Assembly: GCA_964498095.1 (NCBI GenBank)
Contig: CAZCFY010000011.1
Coordinates: 83,256-147,255, forward strand
Source: SG-bin7 sp964498095
Lineage (GTDB): Bacteria > Bdellovibrionota > Bdellovibrionia > Bdellovibrionales > SG-bin7
Length of the DNA stretch: 64,000 nucleotides
Reading direction: 5' to 3'
Below the pieces are notes generated by a model. The model made no database searches, was not told where the DNA came from, and saw nothing but the letters and a program-made list of their open reading frames with translations. Numbering within the stretch: the stretch's first letter is position 1; each line of letters starts with the position of its first letter. Made by a program: the position numbers and the translations under genes. Below are positions 60,535-64,000 of this stretch, piece by piece.

Positions 60535-61341
60535 TTGCGGATTTTACCTAAAGAACCAGCCCGTACTTGGAATAACCCGAAGAAAAAAGCTATCGCCATG
60601 GATATGTTGGCCCGCTATACCGGATGTGACCCGGAGCAAATTTCAAAACATATCGTCTTAACAAATTTTGAGTATTACTTAGAAAGATTTTCCCATAATT
60701 ACAAAGTTCCGATTAAGTCGGGCTCGGCGTTAAAAATTGCGACAAGTAAGAAGCCCGATATTTCGATGGTTTGTTTTAATATTGGTGCGCCCATGTCGGC
60801 ACTCGTAATCGAATTGTTATCTTCGATTGAACCTACGGGAGTCGTGATGTTGGGAATGTGCGGCGGACTTCACCGCGATTTGCGAATCGGCGATTTGTTT
60901 TTGCCAATGGCGGCAATTCGTGATGAAGGCACCTCACAACATTATCTGCCGGATCAAGTTCCAGCGCTTCCCACTTTCACCATTCAAAAATATTTGAGCC
61001 AAGTGATCGTTGAAAAGGGCCTTAATTATTTTGCGGGTGTCGTGCACACAACCGACTATCGCTTCTGGGAAATGGATCAGAATTTTATTGAAACTCTTAA
61101 ACAAGAGAAGGTCGGCGCCATCGAAATGGAAACGGCTACGCTCTTCATCACGGCTTTTGCGTGCAAGGTGCCTTGCGGCGCATTATTGCTCGTCAGTGAT
61201 TTGCCACTTAAAGAAATTAAGTCGAGTAAATCGGCAAAAAAGGTGTTTTCAAAATACACAGAGTTGCATTTCGAGATCGGCATTGAGGCGATGCTTGGAC
61301 TAGAGGATAATCGCGATAAAGTACGACACTTTACGTGGTAA
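60535..61341 (+). CDS. amn: AMP nucleosidase, short form
   Basis: A 268-residue phosphorylase-fold protein. PDISMVCFNIGAPMSAL, GVVMLGMCGGLHRDLRIGDL and GAIEMETATLFITAF (substrate-binding Glu-Met-Glu) fit the short AMP nucleosidases that lack the N-terminal regulatory domain of E. coli Amn. It cleaves AMP to adenine and ribose 5-phosphate. The start is TTG at 60535 with GGAG 8 nt upstream; the next ATG would delete 21 residues. Confidence 0.85.
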   Translation: MRILPKEPARTWNNPKKKAIAMDMLARYTGCDPEQISKHIVLTNFEYYLERFSHNYKVPIKSGSALKIATSKKPDISMVCFNIGAPMSALVIELLSSIEPTGVVMLGMCGGLHRDLRIGDLFLPMAAIRDEGTSQHYLPDQVPALPTFTIQKYLSQVIVEKGLNYFAGVVHTTDYRFWEMDQNFIETLKQEKVGAIEMETATLFITAFACKVPCGALLLVSDLPLKEIKSSKSAKKVFSKYTELHFEIGIEAMLGLEDNRDKVRHFTW

Positions 61342-61357
61342 TAACCCTTAAAGTAAA

Positions 61358-61389
61358 TTGACTATTTGCCCAGAAAAACCAAATATATA
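61358..61389 (+). promoter_or_regulatory. Candidate mreB promoter
   Basis: TTGACT (61358-61363) resembles a -35 box. TATATA (61384-61389) follows after 20 bases; closer spacings give weaker -10 boxes such as AATATA. It lies about 33 bp upstream of the mreB ATG. Spacing is not ideal. Confidence 0.35.
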
Positions 61390-61421
61390 AAGGAACTCAA
61401 AACTTCAATAAGTAGGTTTAG

Positions 61422-62465
61422 ATGGGATTTTTCAATAAAGTTTCAGAATACTTTTCAAACGACATTGCAATTGATCTAGGCACTGCGAATACACTTGTTT
61501 ATGCAAAAGGCCGCGGGATTATTCTTGATGAACCTTCCGTGGTGGCTGTGCAAAAAAATTATCGTGGACAACAAAACCGGGTACTTGCCGTGGGTAAAGA
61601 AGCTAAAGAAATGTTAGGTAGAACTCCTGGAAGTATTGTGGCCATCCGCCCGATTAAAGATGGTGTTATTGCCGACTTCGAAGTTACGCAATCCATGCTT
61701 AAATATTTTATTCAAAAAACTATTGGTCACAAGAAAAGTTTTATTCGTCCGCGTATTATAATTTGTGTTCCTTACGGAATTACTCAGGTGGAAAAGCGCG
61801 CCGTTAAAGAGGCCGCCCACTCCGCCGGCGCCCGCGAAGTTTATTTGATCGAAGAACCAATGGCTGCGGCAATTGGTGCTGGTCTGCCGATTACAGAGCC
61901 CAGTGGCAACATGGTTGTCGATATGGGTGGCGGAACGACAGGCGTCGCCGTAATCTCTCTTGGCGGTATCGTGTATTGCAAATCAATTAAGGTTGCCGGT
62001 GATAAATTTGATGAGGCGATAGTTAACTATGTTCGCCGTCAATTTAATTTATTAATTGGGGAGCGAACTGCAGAATTGATTAAAATTCAAATTGGTAATG
62101 CTTATCCCGGTGATGAAGAAAAGACGATGGAAATTAAAGGCCGTGACCTTGTCGCTGGCGCACCTAAAACCATTGAGATCACAAGCTCTCAAGTTAATGA
62201 CGCTCTTATGGACCCATTGAGCGAAGTGGTCGACGCCGTCCGTACGGCGCTCGAAAAAACTCCGCCCGAACTTGCCTCTGATATTGTTGATAATGGCATT
62301 GTACTTACTGGTGGGGGCGCACTTCTTTCTAATTTTGACGTGCTCCTGCGGGAGCGTACGGGTCTACCGGTCTCAATTGCAGAAGATCCACTAACTTGCG
62401 TGGTTATGGGTTCAGGCACCGTTCTTGATGAGTTGGATTTACTCCGCCAGTTAACAACGGATTAG
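61422..62465 (+). CDS. mreB: Rod-shape-determining actin MreB
   Basis: A 347-residue bacterial actin. DIAIDLGTANTLVYAKGRGI is phosphate loop 1, IICVPYGITQVEKRAVKEAA and LIEEPMAAAIGAGLP follow, NMVVDMGGGTTGVAVISLGG is phosphate loop 2, and GIVLTGGGALL ends the nucleotide pocket. It directs lateral wall synthesis. mreC, its usual follower, is not present; the sequence changes to GC-rich DNA immediately after the stop. Confidence 0.96.
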   Translation: MGFFNKVSEYFSNDIAIDLGTANTLVYAKGRGIILDEPSVVAVQKNYRGQQNRVLAVGKEAKEMLGRTPGSIVAIRPIKDGVIADFEVTQSMLKYFIQKTIGHKKSFIRPRIIICVPYGITQVEKRAVKEAAHSAGAREVYLIEEPMAAAIGAGLPITEPSGNMVVDMGGGTTGVAVISLGGIVYCKSIKVAGDKFDEAIVNYVRRQFNLLIGERTAELIKIQIGNAYPGDEEKTMEIKGRDLVAGAPKTIEITSSQVNDALMDPLSEVVDAVRTALEKTPPELASDIVDNGIVLTGGGALLSNFDVLLRERTGLPVSIAEDPLTCVVMGSGTVLDELDLLRQLTTD

Positions 62466-62503
62466 GATTAGTAATGAGTGAGCATCTGTGTGAATCTGTG
62501 GGC

Positions 62504-62539
62504 GGAGGGCTTGCGGTCGCGCAGGAGCGCGAACCCTCC
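62504..62539 (-). terminator. Terminator-like hairpin after dtd
   Basis: GGAGGG (62504-62509) pairs with CCCTCC (62534-62539), and TCGCGC (62517-62522) pairs with GCGCGA (62527-62532) around a 4-base loop. It lies 3 nt past the dtd stop codon on the minus strand. No T-run follows. Confidence 0.5.
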
Positions 62540-62542
62540 CGG

Positions 62543-62983
62543 TTATTTTGTGTCGAGGAGGAGGGTGACGGGGCCGTCGTTGGTGAGGCGGACTTGCATG
62601 TGGGCGCCGAAGCGGCCGGTTTCGACCGGGATGCCGCGGCTGCGGAGGTGGGTGGCGACGGATTCGTAGAGCGGGATGGCTTTTTCGGGCCGGGCGGCGT
62701 CGATGAACGACGGGCGATTGCCTTTTCGCGTGTCGCCGAAGAGGGTGAACTGCGATACGAGCAGGATCGCGCCTTTCACGTCCTCGACGGAGAGGTTGAA
62801 CTTGCCGTCGGCATCGCTGAAGATTCGGAGTTGCGCGATCTTCTTCGCGACGTGTGCGGCGTCGTCTTCGGTGTCGTCCAAGCCGACGCCGAGTAGGACG
62901 AGGAGTCCGAGCGCGATCTTACCGACGGTGTCGTCGTCGACTTCGACTGAGGCGCTTGTGACGCGTTGGACTACGGCGCGCAT
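62543..62983 (-). CDS. dtd: D-aminoacyl-tRNA deacylase
   Basis: A 146-residue DTD. MRAVVQRVTSASVEVDD is the canonical N-terminus and fixes the start at 62983, although the frame is open further upstream. SQFTLFGDTRKGNRPSF is the catalytic block and NDGPVTLLLDTK the C-terminal GPVT motif. It removes D-amino acids from mischarged tRNA. Codon use is GC-rich, unlike all genes upstream of 62465. Confidence 0.93.
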   Translation of the reverse strand: MRAVVQRVTSASVEVDDDTVGKIALGLLVLLGVGLDDTEDDAAHVAKKIAQLRIFSDADGKFNLSVEDVKGAILLVSQFTLFGDTRKGNRPSFIDAARPEKAIPLYESVATHLRSRGIPVETGRFGAHMQVRLTNDGPVTLLLDTK

Positions 62984-63162
62984 GAGGGACTCATTGGGAC
63001 GCGGGCTCCGTGTGTGTCGCCTGATTCGGGGGAGATTATCACGGAATGTGGTTGCGATCGGAGGGTGGTGAGCAACTCGTGAAACGCGGTGCGATCGGAC
63101 GGACGAGATTGCTTCGTCGCACACCCCGCTCCTCGCAATGTTCAGCGGGGAAAAACGATTCG

Positions 63163-63693
63163 TTACGGCTGCCGGGGTTGTTCGAGTTTCGGGCCGGGTG
63201 TAGTGGTCGCGGGTGGGACCTGCTGAATGCCGGAATTGTCCGGCGTGCGCAGGCTGGGGTCGACGGGTTCCGTCGCGATGTAGCGCGTGCCCCGGACGGT
63301 ATTGCGCCGGACCTTGCGCGGCGTCGGATCGACTTTTTCCTTCTCCGCTTCGGCTTCCGCGGCGGCCTGGGCTGCGGCGTCTTCGGCCGCTTTGGCAGCT
63401 TCGGCCTGGCGGGCGGCCTCCTCGGCGTCGGCGGCGCTCCGCTGTGACGCGAGTTCGGCGGCGCGCGCGGACTGCGATTCGCGATAGGCCTGTTCGCGCG
63501 CGGCGGCATTCTCGGGAATCTGGTTGAGGCCGAGGTTATTCTGTCCGACGACTTCGGTCACGTTCCCGGAGGCGTCGCGGACTTCGATGGGTTGCTTGCC
63601 TTTGCCCGAGAAGCTGACGACCGCCTGTTCGTCGCCCGAGGCGAGCGTAGCGGAGAGAAGAATTGCGCTGGATATCGTGGCGCGAAACAGCAT
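63163..63693 (-). CDS. Exported Ala/Glu-rich coiled-coil protein
   Basis: About 176 residues. The signal peptide MLFRATISSAILLSATLASG precedes DEQAVVSFSGKGKQPIEVRD. Residues 70-125 form an Ala/Glu/Gln coiled coil (AARQAEAAKAAEDAAAQ), and the C-terminus is Pro/Thr-rich. A run of six G lies 7 nt before the ATG at 63693; an in-frame ATG at 63708 would add five residues. No family is recognised. The GC-rich composition matches its neighbours dtd and ald. Confidence 0.55.
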   Translation of the reverse strand: MLFRATISSAILLSATLASGDEQAVVSFSGKGKQPIEVRDASGNVTEVVGQNNLGLNQIPENAAAREQAYRESQSARAAELASQRSAADAEEAARQAEAAKAAEDAAAQAAAEAEAEKEKVDPTPRKVRRNTVRGTRYIATEPVDPSLRTPDNSGIQQVPPATTTPGPKLEQPRQP

Positions 63694-63806
63694 CGGCGTG
63701 CCCCCCATGTAGCCATTCAATGGTACCACATGGGGATTTTCGGATGCGGGAGGGACGTGGCAAATGGGCCCTGGACGCGCCAGAATAGGGGCGGAGGGAA
63801 TCACGC

Positions 63807-64000
63807 ATGATTATTGGCGTACCGAGGGAGATTAAGGCGGACGAGAACCGTGTGGCGCTGGTGCCGTCGGGCGTGGGGGCGTTGACGGCGCGCGGACATT
63901 CGGTGCTGGTGCAGGCTGGCGCGGGCGTGGGCAGCGGGATTGCCGACGGAGCGTATCGCACGGCGGGTGCGCGCATCGTGAAGGACGCGAAGGCCGTTTG
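63807..64000 (+). CDS. ald: Alanine dehydrogenase, N-terminal part
   Basis: The first 64 residues of a protein running off the window. MIIGVPREIKADENRVALVPSGV is the alanine dehydrogenase N-terminal signature, and GHSVLVQAGAGVGSGIADGAY follows. The enzyme interconverts L-alanine and pyruvate with NAD. A transhydrogenase alpha subunit is related but less similar. GGAGGG lies 8 nt before the ATG. It is divergent from the exported coiled-coil gene. Confidence 0.88.
   Translation, partial: MIIGVPREIKADENRVALVPSGVGALTARGHSVLVQAGAGVGSGIADGAYRTAGARIVKDAKAV

Larger units (their letters stand above)
62466..64000. other. GC-rich terminal segment of different origin
   Basis: Immediately after mreB the base composition jumps from moderate to clearly GC-rich (by eye above 60%), codons switch to G/C-ending, and the gene content (dtd, exported coiled-coil protein, ald) is unrelated to an mre operon. 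The sequence near 62483-62501 reads as reverse complement of CCACAGATTCACACAGATG, a string I associate with intergenic DNA of other phyla; that is only an impression. It is likely a chimeric contig join. Confidence 0.65.

Noticed and set aside
62474..62896. Plus-strand frame of 140 residues in the GC-rich end
   Set aside because: It is antisense to dtd, whose motifs are unmistakable; high GC keeps several frames open.
63039..63509. Arg/Pro-rich minus frame, and several plus frames around 63213-63527
   Set aside because: They overlap the exported coiled-coil gene in other frames and have composition typical of spurious GC-rich frames.
1..64000. tRNA, rRNA and CRISPR arrays
   Set aside because: No cloverleaf-like gene, rRNA stretch or regularly spaced repeat was seen in any intergenic region; this was by reading, not by a scanner.

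Overview
The window looks like a chromosomal stretch of a Gram-negative bacterium of moderate GC content, with dense, largely colinear genes. Envelope features support this: PBP1A, MreB, MltG, RseP, TonB, an outer-membrane barrel protein, a lipoprotein and many Sec signal peptides. The gene set and order (rpsB-tsf-pyrH-frr-uppS-cdsA-rseP-tsaB-MinD-like-J/HTH-rluD-pgeF; TadG-like and Gly-rich exported proteins; a sigma54 activator; amgK-murU) remind me of Bdellovibrionota or other deltaproteobacterial-type lineages. That placement is an inference from memory, not a search.

Layout. 1-5343: start of a TPR protein (minus), then an arginine-succinyltransferase-type operon (astC-like, astA, astD) running into mltG. 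5308-15449: a twelve-gene minus-strand block for translation and envelope biogenesis, from rpsB down to pgeF. 15538-24152: minus-strand genes including a FAD oxidoreductase, a CFI-box protein, a membrane EEP phosphatase/nuclease, a DUF6973-like exported protein, priA, galU and an M23 endopeptidase. 24154-25202: a divergent barrel protein and a 41-residue basic protein. 25238-30537: tonB, pfkA, nagZ, an exported unknown and an esterase, all minus. 30752-35863: a plus-strand group of TadG-like and exported Gly/Cys-rich proteins of unknown function. 36187-41836: murU-like and amgK-like sugar recycling genes, a degenerate activator-like protein, a complete RAYT/REP mobile element with perfect 26-bp terminal inverted repeats, and a PocR-like/AAA+ sigma54 activator. 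41905-51269: ABC exporter, uvrA, PBP1A, then an exported coiled-coil protein that has a textbook sigma54 promoter with tandem upstream dyads. 51693-59954: small membrane protein, xseA-xseB-ispA-tlyA, a patatin-like lipoprotein lacking its catalytic residues, pepP, a MetE-like zinc enzyme and glpD. 59998-62465: SCP2-like protein, AMP nucleosidase and mreB.

From about 62466 to the end the DNA changes abruptly to GC-rich sequence carrying dtd, an exported coiled-coil protein and the start of ald. This looks like another genome: an assembly chimera is the simplest explanation and foreign DNA the alternative.

Themes that tie the window together are cell-wall synthesis and recycling (MltG, NagZ, AmgK, MurU-like, PBP1A, UppS, M23, MreB), sigma54 control of exported proteins of unknown function, and a REP-like repeat family mobilised by the RAYT. 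The repeat family includes a 61-bp perfect hairpin in which the stop codons of two convergent genes pair with each other. I saw no rRNA, tRNA or CRISPR.
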